Part shown: positions 46,932 to 59,141 of the stretch, piece after piece | Layout: the number at the start of each line of letters is the position of its first letter | How positions within the stretch are numbered: the first letter of the stretch is position 1 | Assembly: GCA_018417955.1 (NCBI GenBank) | Contig: JACTVC010000021.1 | Coordinates: forward strand, 372,001 to 436,000 | DNA: 64,000 nucleotides | DNA from: Laccaria trichodermophora | Taxonomy: Eukaryota; Basidiomycota; Agaricomycetes; Agaricales; Hydnangiaceae | Direction of reading: 5' to 3' | Position numbers and translations under genes: made by a program | Notes under the pieces: model-generated | Database searches by the model: none | What the model was told of the DNA's origin: nothing | What the model saw: only the letters and a program-made list of their open reading frames with translations

Positions 46932-48918
46932 GAGGTCTTTACCTTCCCCGGGTTATTCCGTATGGAATCCATATGGATTCCATGGAATCCATGGATAATT
47001 CCATATGGATTCCATGGAATCAATGTTGGCTGAGGACCCAGCCAATTTCTGATTCCATGGACATGATGGATTCCATATGGAATGATCCTGGAATGGTCAT
47101 GGAATGATTAATTCCATATGGACTCCATATGGAATGCAGGCATATCCACATTTATTCCATGGAACAGTCCATATGGATTCCATGGAGCAGTTCATATGGA
47201 TTCCATGGAAGGAATTAATGACCATTATACCATTAGAATACATATAGATATAGTGTCCTTACTATATTTAAGTAAAAAATAAATTTTGCACCTGAGAGAA
47301 TTGAACCCACAATGTCGTGAATGGGAGCAGCGCTGTAACCACCTGAGCCATACTGGCTTTGTTATAGGGTAAACTAAAGGTCGATATATAGCGTCGTCGG
47401 TCACGTGGCGTCTCAAACGTGACAGCTATGGCTGTTGCGTTGCCACGTCGCTTCTTCCTTTCACCATCACCACCACCATCCGTCCCACCATCTCAAGCCA
47501 CGATCGCCCACGCCAACGACATCGACAACGCCGACAACAACAACGACAACAACGACGCTGGCGACAATGACAACAACGAAGCCGACGACGACCACGGATG
47601 GGTGGGAACGAAGGCGAGCGGAAGGCCAGGTAAGCCAGCAGCGTGGCAACCAGATGACGGACGACGACATTCGTCGTCGTCCGTCATTTTATTCCACCCG
47701 CGAACAAACCACCCCATCCACCCATTGACCTTGCTGACCCCAAAGCACAGGTGCCACGTCGTGACGTGGCAGATGCACCACCACGAACGGCGCACCACCA
47801 CACCACACCGACGTCAACGACCGCCCACGGACGTCAACGACCGCCCATGCAGACGACACGACCACCCACGCAGACGACACGACCGCCCACGCAGACGACA
47901 CGAAGACGACGCGACGACACGAAGATGACACGACGACACGAAGATGACGCGACGACACGAAGACGATGCAACGACACCACGACGACGTGACGACACGAAG
48001 ACGACACGACCGCCCACGCAGACGACACGAACACGACACGACGACACGACGCGACGACACGAACACGACGCGACCGCCCACGAACACAATGCGACCACCC
48101 ACGACACGACCGCCCAACAGCAACCGAGCCCCCCCTCCATCTGTTGCTCCCCCTCCCTCTGTTGCTACCCCTCCCTCTGTTGCTACCCCTCCCTCTGTTG
48201 CTCTCCCTCCCATTTCTCCCCCCCTTCATCACTCCCCCTCCCATTACTCCCCTTCCATCCATTCCCACCCCTCCCTTCATCACTCCCTCTCTCCTCCATC
48301 ACTCCCTACACCCTCCCCCCTCCATCACTTCCCCTGTCTTCCTCCTCCCTTAAATATTGAAAGTAGTAAAAATAAATTGTGTAGTCTATTCAATACATTT
48401 CAATTTTTCCTGCTCAGCTATGACCATGGAGTAAAGAAACCATGATTCCATAATGTGGACTTGGGAATTATTCCATAAAGTCATTCCATGTGGATTCCAT
48501 ATGGAGTCCATATGGATTCCACCCTAAAAATGGTATAGGACATATGGAATAAAGTATGGAATCCATGTGGAAAAAGCATGGAATCCATCCACCAAAAGTA
48601 TGGAATCCATCCCCCCTTCCATGGAATCCATCCCCCTTTCCATGGAATCCATCCACCAAAAGTATGGAATCCATCCCCCCTTTCCATGGAATCCATCCAC
48701 CAAAAGTATGGAATCCATCCCCCCTTCCATGGAATCCATCCACCAAAAGTATGGAATCCATCCCCCCTTCCATGGAATCCATCCCCCCTTCCATGGAATC
48801 CATCCCCCCTTTCCATGGATTCCATCCCCCCTTTCCATGGATTCCATCTGGAATTTCTGCAGTCCACCCCCCATTCCATGGATTCCACATGGAATAACCC
48901 GGGGAGGGTAAAGTATTG
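46932..48918 (-). mobile_element. Non-autonomous TIR element N4
   Basis: 1987 bp, B-end on the left. Perfect target duplication TCACGGAT (46924-46931 and 48919-48926). B-end GAGGTCTTTACCTTCCCCGG, A-end CCGGGGAGGGTAAAGTATTG. Subterminal arrays of TTCCATATGGATTCCATGGA (46960-47215) and CATGGAATCCATCC (48480-48890). Interior: tRNA-like block (47286-47360), palindrome TGCCACGTC..GACGTGGCA (47752-47771), GAC block, pyrimidine tract. Closest relative is N6. Sits in KDZ-2 just ahead of the catalytic Glu region. Confidence 0.93.
47286..47360 (-). other. tRNA-derived sequence inside N4
   Basis: Minus strand: TGGCTCAGGTGG (47350-47339) matches the A box and TGGGTTCAATTCTC (47309-47296) the B box, about 30 bp apart as in a normal tRNA. 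The acceptor stem does not pair well. The same block lies in N6, so it travelled with the element. A captured tRNA-like or SINE head. Confidence 0.65.
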
Positions 48919-50121
48919 TCACGGATGGAGAGGGCTGTGAGTGAATATGGGCAGCAAATAATGCCTTGGGTAATGCTACGAAGACGCAGGGCCCTGGTTC
49001 ACGTCAAGACGTTATCGACGACCATCTCGGCTTTTGGAATTGGCTAAAGTATTGTGGCATGGGTAAGAATTTCTTCAAAATCATTAAATTCACTGCTGAC
49101 TCCATTGTACAGGTAAAACGTTGATGAAAAAATATAGGACCGCCATCCGACAGAGAAACGTTCAGGTCGAAGGCCATCAAGGGTTCACCAACACCCTTCC
49201 AAAGGAATTGGCTGCTGAGTGGACGAAGCTGTGCGAGGATTGGGATAGGGCGACGCACCCAAAGCAGGCAGAGAATCCGTTTATCACCCACGGACTTTGT
49301 ACGTCTTTACGTTTATCTCACCCCCCTCCTTCCTGACATGGCTTCCTCGAACAGGCCTGACTGAGGCAGAAATTCGGAAGGAGTTCGCTGCAGAGGAGGA
49401 GTCGTTGCTTGTAGGCGGTGCACCTGCCCTCCACTCCACCACCATGTCCTCGTTCATGGTCTTAGCTTTGGATCTGGAGGATTCGCAGTAGGTTTGTTTA
49501 TTTTTAGTGCCTTAGGCAAAGCTGATTTCCTATTCAGGCGAAGACTCTGTGAGCTGGCAAAGTCACGAGAGAGTGGCAGGACGCCTGGCCAAGCGGCTTC
49601 GTTAACAGAGCTGCATAATGTGTTATGCGCAAAGATTAAGCACTGGGAGCAGATACGAGGGGTGTACATGCCCGGGCTTCAGCAGCTACAGCTGGAGCAG
49701 GAAAGGACCAACAGCAAAACGCTGTGCGCAGGGCACTTCCAGCCACCCCCTGCATCTAATCACCCAGAACACGTTGACCTCTGGCTTCCCTCCTCCCTCT
49801 CTTCCACGTCACGCGTATCCGTCTGCAGCGCTCGCCTCATCGCCATAGAGGAGAAACTGAGGACGGCCCAGTGCAGTGATGCACTGGAAAGTTTGCGTCA
49901 CGTCCTCCGTGTCAAGAGCTGGATGATTCTGTTCAAGAACAAAAACGTCAGGGGTCAGAGAGATGGTACACAGTCTCGATCGGTCATTGATCAGGTACAT
50001 GCTCGGGCACGGGCTGCAGCTGCCAAGTATTGCCTTGCTAGATTGGCAAAGCTTTCGCTCTCTGGCCCAGGTGCTTGGGAGAGTGCTCTGCGTGTACTTC
50101 TGGACTCCGATGATACGGATG

Positions 50122-51795
50122 AAACCATTTCACCCGTATAAAATTCGATTTTAACGATTTTACCGATAAAGGTCATCTCTAATAAATACACTACGTACAA
50201 TTGCAATGATACAAAGAGTCAATGCGCATACCCGGCGCAGTTGATTAAAAAATGCAAATGCGTGGAATCTGAAAATAGGACGAAGGCCTTGGAACTGGCA
50301 GCAGTACGCGTCGTGACATTATACTTGGATCCTATCTAAGATTCACCTACCATGAAATAGAGCACAAAGAGGTTCTAGAGTAAACACCCAACGCAGGGAG
50401 AAGAATTGCATTACTACTAAAGGGTTTAGAAACACATAATGGATTTATTGTGAAAAACTCGTGTTTATACAAGAAATACAGAAAAGACGACTTAGACGCC
50501 TAAACGGCATGTCTGAAATACTGAGAAGACTAAATTACGCCTAAACCGTAAACGTACGAAGACTTAGCATGGCTCACAGCCATCCAGAAAGTCATGTACG
50601 GCAGTTCCCGCGTACGCATCAAAGACTGATGCGTCTGGACGTCACAAGTACAAACAAAAGAAAAAGACACATTCTATTATATGAAATATAATAAGAACCC
50701 CATGACAAATAAGAAAGACATTTGAAAACACCTTTGGAGTGTCTCCCGACCTCCGTAATGAAAAGACGAGCCAAGACAGGGCATTTTAATTAAAAACTCG
50801 GAAACGACGGAAGACCGAAGACTATTGGTAAACGCGTACGCATGTGCATCAACGCATCCGGAAACGTTAATCATTTTGTGATGTCATCTGTCAAACCGGT
50901 CAACCGGGCCATAGAAAGAAACACGCGGGATCATGCCAAGCTAAGAATAGCTACGTCGGCTAACTCCGCGTACGCATCAAACACTGATGCGTTGGAAAAT
51001 GAAAGACGCGACACTACAAAAAAATCTGTAGTGTCCACCGAGATAGACTACAAAATATACCGCACGTTCATTAAATTTCGTATTTGTAATTCGGACCGAA
51101 GTATCCCGCAATTAAAACACATGTAAAACGTAGATAGGAGTTCCTGGAGTATAAAAGGAGCGCGCTAGCAGGTCAAAAGGCAAGCAATCGCCCCCCCGTT
51201 GACCAGCTAGTTGCACTCCAAGTAGAGACTTAGGAGGTGGACAGTTGTAATCAATTAAAAGGAGATTTCTTCGTGGTCAGATAAGTACAGTGTGAACGAA
51301 GCCAGCGTGCTTGGGAGTCAACTTACTTGGAGACTTGGAATAAGAGGTTTTAAGGACACAGTATCATTTTAGACGAGACAGCGTACTCGTACACTTGGTT
51401 TTGGAGCGTAGTGACATAATAAAAACTCACGGGAGTCATAAAAGTCAATTAAAGTCGTGTTTTGTGTTAATAAAAGAAACTGTGATCAAAGAACTTTGCA
51501 TTTTAAGAGACTAAGTTCCCAGAAAGATATACCTTGTTCTATTGAACTATTCTAAACCACACCTTATAATAAAAACCCAATTTTGAACGAAAACTCTTGA
51601 GACTTAAACCTAAGAAGACAAAAGTGGTATTTCTTAATACCAAAGGCCCTCGAACTCTTGCACCGAGATTGTGATAGTGTGTGTGTGTGTGTGTGAGTGA
51701 GTGTTAGGTGTTTTAGGGTTTTCCCCCGACGCGCTTGATCCTTGTTTGCGTGTTTCGCACTTTCACGTTCATCCCCGTGCAAAGCGTATCACCGA
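50122..51795. mobile_element. Unclassified insertion in KDZ-2
   Basis: KDZ-2 coding sequence stops after LLDSDDT (about 50117) and resumes at DIRAYSDPEK (about 51796), so about 1.67 kb has been inserted. The interior has no ORF of note, a TATA-like GGAGTATAAAAGGAGCG (about 51147-51163), repeated inverted ACGCATCAAAGACTGATGCGT-like motifs (50615, 50970), and ends TGAAACC..GTATCA. A solo LTR is one reading (TG..CA ends, promoter-like box). I could not settle a target duplication. Confidence 0.5.
51677..51702. repeat. (TG)n microsatellite
   Basis: About ten GT/TG repeats followed by GAGTGAGTG, near the right end of the insertion in KDZ-2. Confidence 0.9.
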
Positions 51796-52862
51796 CATCC
51801 GTGCATACAGCGACCCAGAGAAGATGCATGTGCCTGTGGGGCGGAGGGGAACGTTGGAGCATGAGTCAGAGGAGGTGGAGGAATCAGGCCCATCAAACAT
51901 GCAGGCACGGGAAATCGACCTTTGACCAGAAATTTGAGGCCGATGCGATGGAACAGGGGACACGCACCGCACCCTCTCGTGGATATGGCAGATGGATGGC
52001 TTTGCTGTCAGTGGGGAGGATGGGGAGGACGACATTCTATGCTCGGAGTGGGCAAAGAGCAGGGCAAGGGCAAATAGGGCAGAGGAGGAGGTCCTTCTTG
52101 TTCGAGAGGAAATGAGAAGAACGTTGGAGTTTCTCAACTGGAAGGCACGATGGTGGGAGGAAAGGGGCAAGCTGAGAACTCCATCAGACAAGGCTGTCTG
52201 GAGGGCCTTCAGGCCTACTCAATGGAGCAGGCTGCTTTGCATAAGCAGCTCCACACAAGTTTCAAGGAGATATGGAGGCAGCCGTTAGAGGACACAGAGG
52301 ACGAGGAGGGGGAGGTGGTTGATGATGAAAGGGGGGGGGAATTGATGGGGATGATGACGAGGATGCCAAGGACAACAGTGAGGAGGGCAATGACAAGGAA
52401 GACAGGGACGACCCTGATGACGACGACGACGATTGACGCGAACGTCTACAACGATGTTGAGGGTGAATGAAACGACTGCAATTGAGCCCAGGGAGCAAGG
52501 ACGAACTGCAAGAAATGACGACCCTGACAATGATGGCGACAAGGGAAATGGACCCTGATGGCAACGACGATGAGGAGGGAGAGGACCCTGAGCACAACGA
52601 CGAGGAGGGGAGGACCCTAACGGCGGCGAGGGCGGGGAGTGGACCCTGACGGCGATGGCAAGAGGGACCCTGACGTGGAGGGGGTACGGACCCTGACAGT
52701 GCTGACGTGGACCCTGGCAGCAATGACGAAGCCATTAGCACACTGTTCTGTAGTAGTTAGGCTCTGGTAGCTAACTAGCAGACTTGGCAGTTAGGGGAAT
52801 TGATGCATCAGGTAAATGGTCAGTTAGGGTAATTGATACATAATTCTAGCAGCATAGGCTGG

Positions 52863-53472
52863 CAGCATCACTCTCAAGGAGGTGGAGGCACTCCAGGCAA
52901 AGGTCGAATCCTTGCCTCGAATCGCAACCCAGCAGCAGCTCGACACGGTATCCAAGAAGCTGCAAACCCGCGTGAGGAACTTCATCGACCAGGTAAACAC
53001 CACACTTCGCCTCAATGACTCCGATGGCATTTGCAAGTTGCCAGGTGAGATCGACAATCTGGGCAGGAGGGTGGCTGGATTGGAGGAAGATGTCTGGAGT
53101 GTCCGCTGTGGAAGGGAATCCATCGAAGAGCAACTGGGGAAATTGGAGGGGTTCTGCCTGAACATCGTGGCCAGCGACCTCTTTCGGACAAGGGTTTTGT
53201 GTGCAGTGGGGCCGGACGAAGTGGTTGAGGACGATGCTGTTTTGAAGGAGGTTGAGAGTGGGGGAGATGTTCAGGAGGGGGCCGCGGGTCACATTGACCC
53301 ATGTCAAGAAAAAGGTCCAGACGACACAGCTGCGGGATATTCAACCCCATCCAACGACATGCAGCCTCACTCCCCCTCCTTCGATGGACTCCTGCCCTCC
53401 ATCAATGAGGGTCAATATATCTACAACTCCATCGACAGGTCTCCAGTCAACTGGGCAAAAGCCCTCCATTAG
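52863..53472 (+). pseudogene. 3' fragment of the coiled-coil gene (copy 2)
   Basis: Matches the last exon of the gene at 34986-37314 from about 36700 onward: EVEALQAKVESLPRIA, RVAGLEEDVWSVRC, EEQLGKLEGFCLN, ending PSINEGQYIYNSIDR..NWAKALH at the stop 53470-53472. It contains a short duplication (DRSPVNWAKALH against DRAKALH). Everything upstream (Zn2Cys6-like region and promoter) is missing. The junction lies directly behind the acidic tail of KDZ-2. Confidence 0.8.
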
Positions 53473-53569
53473 ATAGTTGGCTACTCAGAAGATTGGGGGA
53501 TTCGTACATACATCTTGTCATTCATATATTTTGCAAATAGACTGTGTTGACTTCTAGGATGGCCTTTAC

Positions 53570-53600
53570 GATTCCCTCCGATGTCCCATCGGAGGGAATC
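53570..53600. other. Hairpin between convergent genes, copy 2
   Basis: Perfect 14-bp stem GATTCCCTCCGATG / CATCGGAGGGAATC with loop TCC, at the equivalent position to 37421-37452. It is better preserved as a palindrome than in copy 1 although the neighbouring genes have decayed. Confidence 0.75.
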
Positions 53601-53885
53601 CATTAGTGACAATACAAAGTCCTGATGACTCTGTAAGTGAAGAATATTCATAGATCCATGGGTGCGGATCTCAGACATCACCCGCGGATCCAACATCCAT
53701 CACCCACAGGTGCTTTATATTACTGACAATACGCGATTGATAGGTCCGCGGAATGACGCTAACGAAACTACGGAATGACGTGCTTTGTATTATTGACATT
53801 GTAAGCGAAAGTAAATTTGGATCTGTGGATGCGGATGACATAGGTAGAAATAATATTTAATCAAACAGGCCAAATACCAGGCAAT

Positions 53886-56289
53886 TCACTTCTTCCTGCC
53901 CCCACGCTTAGCCTTCGACCTGGTCATAGGGACCGATGGAGCAGCCACATTCGTCCGGTTGCTGCTTCTTGTCGCTATCGCTGCCATCTGAGGCTTCTTC
54001 GATGGAGGGCCTTTCTCTTTCTCAGCATTGTCGGATCTATCCAAAGTGCGCTTTGTCAGGTGGGACGTTGTCCCTCTGCCAGCGAGATGTTGAGGCCCAT
54101 CCATAGTCGCTTCCGGCGGAGCATCTGAAGGCACAGATGGCCCTGGCTGCAGGGAGGTCGACGTCCAAGTCTGGAACACTTGGAACTGTGTCATCGCCTG
54201 GTCCGTGGACCACGCCATGCATTCTCTGGGCAGGTGGGCTGCAAAACTCTGCCATAAGACCTTTTCGGAGGGGCCCAGAGTCTCTGGTGCAGATAGGGTG
54301 GGTACAAATGTGGACCCATGTCCGCGGGCGTCAGGCAAGTCCACATCGACCATATGCAACTGGTCCATAATGTCTGCTGGTAATCTGCGGGTGGTGGCCA
54401 TGCTGGGTGTGGGCTGTGCATGGCCTGCGGCAGATGAGGTCCGCTCATTTGTAAATGGCTCAGATGCTGGGGATATTTCGGTGGTAGCCATGCAGGATGT
54501 GGTCCCTGGTCCGCAGGTGGCAGTCGAGTCCACCTGGTCCCTATGAGACTGGTCCGTAACGTCCTGTGGTGATCTGCAGGTAGTAGCCATGGTGAGTATG
54601 GGCTCTGCATGGCCCGTGGAGGTGGAAGTCCACTGATTTGGAAATGACATTGAGAGGTCTGTGGATGGGGCGGTGGTCTGAAGAGCACTCAGCGACGGTG
54701 TCCACTGTGATTTCCTCCTTGCACCATGTGCAATGAGAGGGTCATCATCCAAAAACTCCATGTTGTCAATAGCTTGGAGGTCAAAGTCCTCTCTGGAAGA
54801 GTCGATCACCACCAATGACGTCGGCCCCTTCTTTCCGTTAGTCTTCCGCTTCTTGGCAGCTCCCTTGGATCGTTTTCCCTTGGCTTTGATTGCTTTGACG
54901 GGGTTACCTTCTTCGTCACTGGAAACGTCAGATTCATTCGGCTGCGGAGCACATCCGGATGCAGTCCCCTTTGCTCTTGCTGCCCTATGTGACGGTGCCT
55001 TGGCATTGGTCTGGATGTCTGGAAGTTTTGCAGGAACCTGTTCACTACCCTGGAGCACATGGCGAAATTGAAAGACAATGTGGCCAGCCATCTGCTGATT
55101 TATCCAAAAGGTCAGGAGCATCTTCACCTCATGAATCGCCAAATGCGAAGGCTCCGTGTCTAGTGTATGGTAATCTGGAAGATATTGGGGATCAATGAAA
55201 GCAGCCAGATCTTTTAAGATATCTGCCCATGGAACGCGGGAGGTTCTACCATCAGTAGCCAGTGCTTTGACGACTTTATAAAATGGGCATACGGAGTGGA
55301 CCTGTTCCCACTCATAATAATGCAGTCCAAGAAATGATCTTAATAGTTTTTTCAACCATCAAATGATGACCTCCCCTTTGACCTCCGAGGGCCATGTATC
55401 TGGCTCCGGCAGTATTGGCTCACCATTCTCCTTTGTTTCCAGGTCCATTGGAGCATTGTGGTTTCCTCCGAGGGCAATCTCAGTTTCTCCAGACCTGTCC
55501 TTTCCATCATAACATTGCTGCAGATATTTTTCCCAGGAAATGTCAGACAGACTTCCTTCGGGATTGACATCTCGATAGCTCGTCCCCATCCCAAGCTCAG
55601 CATTAAAGTTGAACTTGGATGCAGATAGTGTTCCATCGTCGTCCCAACATCCCCAGAAGATATATACTCTACCACTGAGCTGCTTCCAGGCCTTCTCAGC
55701 AAATGTCCGGCAGAACTTCATTGCGGACTTTACTGCAAGCCTTACCTCTGCTTCTCCTCATCTGGAGGTCCTTCTAAATTCCACCGTCTTGCTGTCTCCT
55801 TTAGCTCCTCTATCTCCGCCTCCCCCATATTGCTCAGCACTGAATTCAATCCAACTTGAAAACTCCCAAACTTGATTTCCCCATCCCCCGATAACATCTG
55901 TTGGGCGTCTTTGATCTCCAGTTTCTTTTGAACAGCTGCCACAGTCCGAAAGTTCCAATTCATGCTTCTTATTTTTATTTCTTTGGGCTTGCGAACTCTC
56001 GACTTCAATGCGAACCATTGCCAGTTAGGAGCAAGCTTACCTTCTGGATTTTCGCCCCACCTCCATCCCCAGACTCTGTCCTTCCCTTAAATTTGGTGAG
56101 AACCTTCCCCATAATGGTGACCTGAGCTCCCACAGACTTCTTTGACTTGTAATCTGGCAGATATCTCTTGAGGATATCTATCTGCCAGTCTTCCCAGATA
56201 TGGGGTGTGGGTGCAACGTGTTCTACCGTTGTCGGAGCAGGTATTTCGGCTATGGGGGGCAAGGGGACATCTAGCTCAGAGTCGGTCAT
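53886..56289 (-). pseudogene. Decayed copy of the SANT-like-head protein gene
   Basis: Paralogue of 37700-40187. Start ATG at 56289 (MTDSELDVPLPPIAEIPAP), HIWEDWQIDILKRYLPDYKS, then QWFALKSRVRKPKEIKIRS, KFCRTFAEKAWKQLSGR, GRTSRVPWADILKDLAAF, tail ending SKAKRGGRKK. Damage: intron 1 is reduced to about 19 bp (GTAAGCTTGCTCCTAACTG) without an AG, intron 2 is reduced to about 10-15 bp, and a TGA at about 55358 stands where copy 1 has CGA (Arg before WLKKLLRSF). The Ser/Thr region is rearranged and longer. It preserves the N-terminus that copy 1 has lost. Confidence 0.8.
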
Positions 56290-56676
56290 TGTTTAGAGTG
56301 TCAGATGAAAAAGTATATTTTGTCTGTTTTTTTTTTCTTTGTTGAGTTGGGTAGAGAAATGTTAGACTTCATTTTGATAACCAAACAAAGGCGGGATTAC
56401 CATGTTTGTCAACTTTTCTTCCTTTTTTGGCAATGTAGTTAGAGATTGTACAGTTAAAAATAGAATGTCCAGTATCTTCTGCTGGTCTTTACTTTAACAG
56501 TCTGCGAGGGCAGCTGACCCCCACCCGTACGATTAAGGGAATGTACGCAGTATGTATAGCAATCCGGAGATCTGAAAAAAACATTGTCTTTTGTTTGATG
56601 AACATGAGGTTGAACATGAGGCCACTGTCAAACTGACTTTACAGCTTGTTCTCCACAGCCACCACAGCAAGTGGAA
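56290..56676. other. Promoter-side spacer between two TE genes
   Basis: AT-rich, with a T-rich run at about 56328-56338. Divergent spacing between the minus gene start (56289) and KDZ-3 start (56677). No copy of the 7.5-kb element's terminal repeat is visible here. Confidence 0.4.
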
Positions 56677-57597
56677 ATGAGTTCACAGAGATCGAAAGTC
56701 ATCAGCTCTCTGAAACACACCTGTTATCTGGAAGGTCCCCGTGGAAATGTCAGAGTGAAGACAGTTTTCCCAAAAGACGTCCCATCTTCTCAAAATGCTT
56801 CCTCCTCATCTCAATCCCCAAAGAAAAACCCAGATTCTTTACTGAACATCGAACGGGTTGATTCTTCCGCAGACCCACGTGAAGAAATTATGTTCATGGA
56901 TATGGACAGTCAGGATAGAATTGGGTCAAAGGTAACTTGATCTTTCCATCCATATTTATATACTCTGACAGAACATACAGTCATCCAATGATTATCTACG
57001 AGAATGGGCATATCGTCGATGAGTTTATCTGGATGAAATACTTGAACAAGAGGCTCCCCTGCTGTCCAATATGTGTTATACCTGTGGCAATCGGGAGGGT
57101 ACATGGAAATGCCAGGATTGTTTTGGAAACTCTTGCCAGTGCACAGACTGCTGCAGGATATCACATCGTTGACATCCATTTCACAGGGTGGAGAGTTGGA
57201 ATGGTTCATATTTTATATCTTCTTGGTTGTGGAAAGTGGGTACTGTCATACATTTAGGACACAACGGTTGTCCTTGCCCTGGCATGAAGTGGGATTCATC
57301 AGATATGGAGGGGATCGATCCAGACGTTGCCCCGGATCATGCTGACATCCCCTTGGAATCCGCGGATGACCTTCTGGATGATGATAGCGTTGAAAACGAT
57401 CTCAATGATCTCCCGGATGACAATGAAAGTCTAGGGGATGACAATGATATTCCGGATCCCCCTGTATTGTATCTCAACAGACATTGGGTTCTTACATTTG
57501 TCCATATGAACGGCATCCATCAGTTACCAACATCATTCTGCTGTTGCCCCGGAGGATCTCCGATGGACTTTCAACTCTTACAATTGGGACTCTTTCC

Positions 57598-59141
57598 CAA
57601 TACTTTCCATTCCTCCACTGATTCCTACCGGATTCCACGGATTCCAGCCGGAATCCAGGAATTCTGCGGAATTCTGCGGAATTCCATTGATTCCAGCCGG
57701 AATTGACAGGAATCCGACTGGAATAGACAGAAATTTCAGTACAAATCTATACTTCTCGATTCCCCCTACAATTCCACTTTAGCTAGATGTCATATGACTT
57801 AATCTGCACTTATCAAGACCTCCTGAATTACTTGTGTAATGCAGTCAGTCAATCTATTATTCTATTCTATGCTGACAACTTGAACTTAGGAATTGCTTAT
57901 GATATTCAAATTTGAACATTAATAATTCAGGTGTATTTACTAGAACTACATGAGATTATTCTACTACAAAATTATCCTACTACATAGAGTGTTAAAGGGA
58001 GGGGGAGAGGGGTGAAGGAGAGAGGGGTGATATGGAGAGGGAGTGATGGGGAGAGGTGGTGGGGAGTGATGGAGAGAGGAGGGAGTGATGGACGAGGGAG
58101 GGAGTGAGGGAGAGAGGGGGGAGGGAGGGAAAGAGGGGGGAAAGGAGAGAGAGGGAGCATGGAGGGAGGGAGGGAGGGAAGAAGGATGAAGGGAGGAAAG
58201 AGAGGGAGGGTGGATGGAGTGGTGGGGACTGATGGAGGAGGGACGTCGTCGTCGTCGTCCGTTGACGTGGGTGTTGTCTGCTGACGTCGTCGTCGTCCGC
58301 TTATGTGGTCGTTTTCCGCTGACGTGGGCGTCGTCTGTTGATGTGATGGCAGTCCGTTGACGTGGTGGTGCATGGGTCGTCTGTTCGCATGGCCCTCCGT
58401 TGACGTGGTGGGGCGCTGACGTGCTGTCCGTCCCTCGTTGTGGGCATGGTCGTCGTTGTGTTGCGTTGTCGTTGTCGCGTTGCGTTGTCGTTGTCATGTT
58501 GCGTTGTCGTTGTCGCGTTGTGTTGTCATTGTCGCGTTGCGTTGTCGTTGTCGCGTCGCCGTCGTGTGGTGTTGTGGTTGTTGCGTTGGTCGCCGTCGTG
58601 TCGCGTTGTCGTTGGGTTGTCGTTGGGTCGCGTTTTGGTGAGTGTTAGCGGGGTGGGTTGGGATGGAGGAGGGGGGGGGACTCACCTTTGAATGACGACG
58701 AACGACGACGACGTCGTTGTTCGTTGTTTGGATGCCATGTCGCTATCAGCGACGTGGCATCGGTGATGTGGCGTTCCCGTGTTTGGCGGTCGTGGTTGCC
58801 GGTTGACGAGCGTTGTGGGTGGTGGTGATGGTGGTGACGTGGCGATGGGTGGGCGTTGTCGACGATGGTGGTGGTTGAGATGAGAGAGTGGGTTGTTTGT
58901 TTCTGATGCCCAAATCAAGCGTCGGCCAAACGCCGACACTTGATTTGGGCATCAGAAATTCCGTTCTGTCTCATTCCGTGGCTATTCCTTCCGGTGGAAT
59001 TTGAATTGCATTCAAAATTCCGCGGAATTGTTTCATCAATTTGGCAGGGCCCTCTGCCAAATTTGATTCCTCCGGAATTCCAGGAATTCCGTGGATTCCG
59101 CTGGATTCCGGCAGGAATCAGTGGAGGACAATAAAGACCTC
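57598..59141 (+). mobile_element. Non-autonomous TIR element N5
   Basis: 1544 bp with perfect target duplication CTCTTTCC (57590-57597 and 59142-59149). A-end CAATACTTTCCATTCCTCCA, B-end TGGAGGACAATAAAGACCTC. Subterminal units of the GGAATTCC/CCGGAATCC type (57620-57735, 58960-59130). Interior: purine tract (57995-58220), GTC/GTTGTC block (58240-58630), palindrome GATGCCATGTCGC..GCGACGTGGCATC (58731-58761), and a pair of inverted AAATCAAGTGTCGGC motifs near 58910-58945. Confidence 0.92.

Larger units (their letters stand above)
41107..52480 (+). pseudogene. KDZ-family transposase with CxC2 cysteine cluster (KDZ-2), interrupted four times
   Basis: Nearly whole KDZ gene in pieces. N-terminal EYLDEFIQWEGRGDF (41203) runs into the CxC2-type zinc cluster (CPDC..CCSDCC..CASCCVRRHRC, 41262-41390). 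After an intron: KWSGHYFIKTSLKSLRL, ILHTNGIHDVAFDYCSC, FYRTLEKLTSNTGL. The next intron holds a fold-back element (41840-44222). Then RYRPLLQMVLQFRHLKMLKR, YSMDADFRLKNQLVSSF (first Asp, about 44540), GLGIGMAYMVPREGY. N3 interrupts; then YANMDYIFGRAIHDV, SYDIACQWFVNLRKRM (second Asp), N4, and GEGCE-stop-IWAANNALG with the Glu beside a TGA (about 48941). The tail continues through four introns to LLDSDD (50120), is split by a 1.7-kb insertion, and resumes at about 51796 (IRAYSDPEKMHVPVGRRGT, LCSEWAKSRARANRAEEEV) to an acidic end. The catalytic residues were all present before decay. Confidence 0.85.

Noticed and set aside
48556..48940. CRISPR-like array of CATGGAATCCATCC units (also 61662-61992)
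   Set aside because: Spacers are themselves repeats, the unit is near-palindromic, and the array is the subterminal zone of a eukaryotic transposon.
53886..56289. Treating the decayed minus gene as functional
   Set aside because: Both introns have lost their normal length and an in-frame TGA is present.
56910..57209. 99-codon minus-strand ORF in KDZ-3
   Set aside because: Antisense shadow of the CxC2 cysteine-cluster exon.
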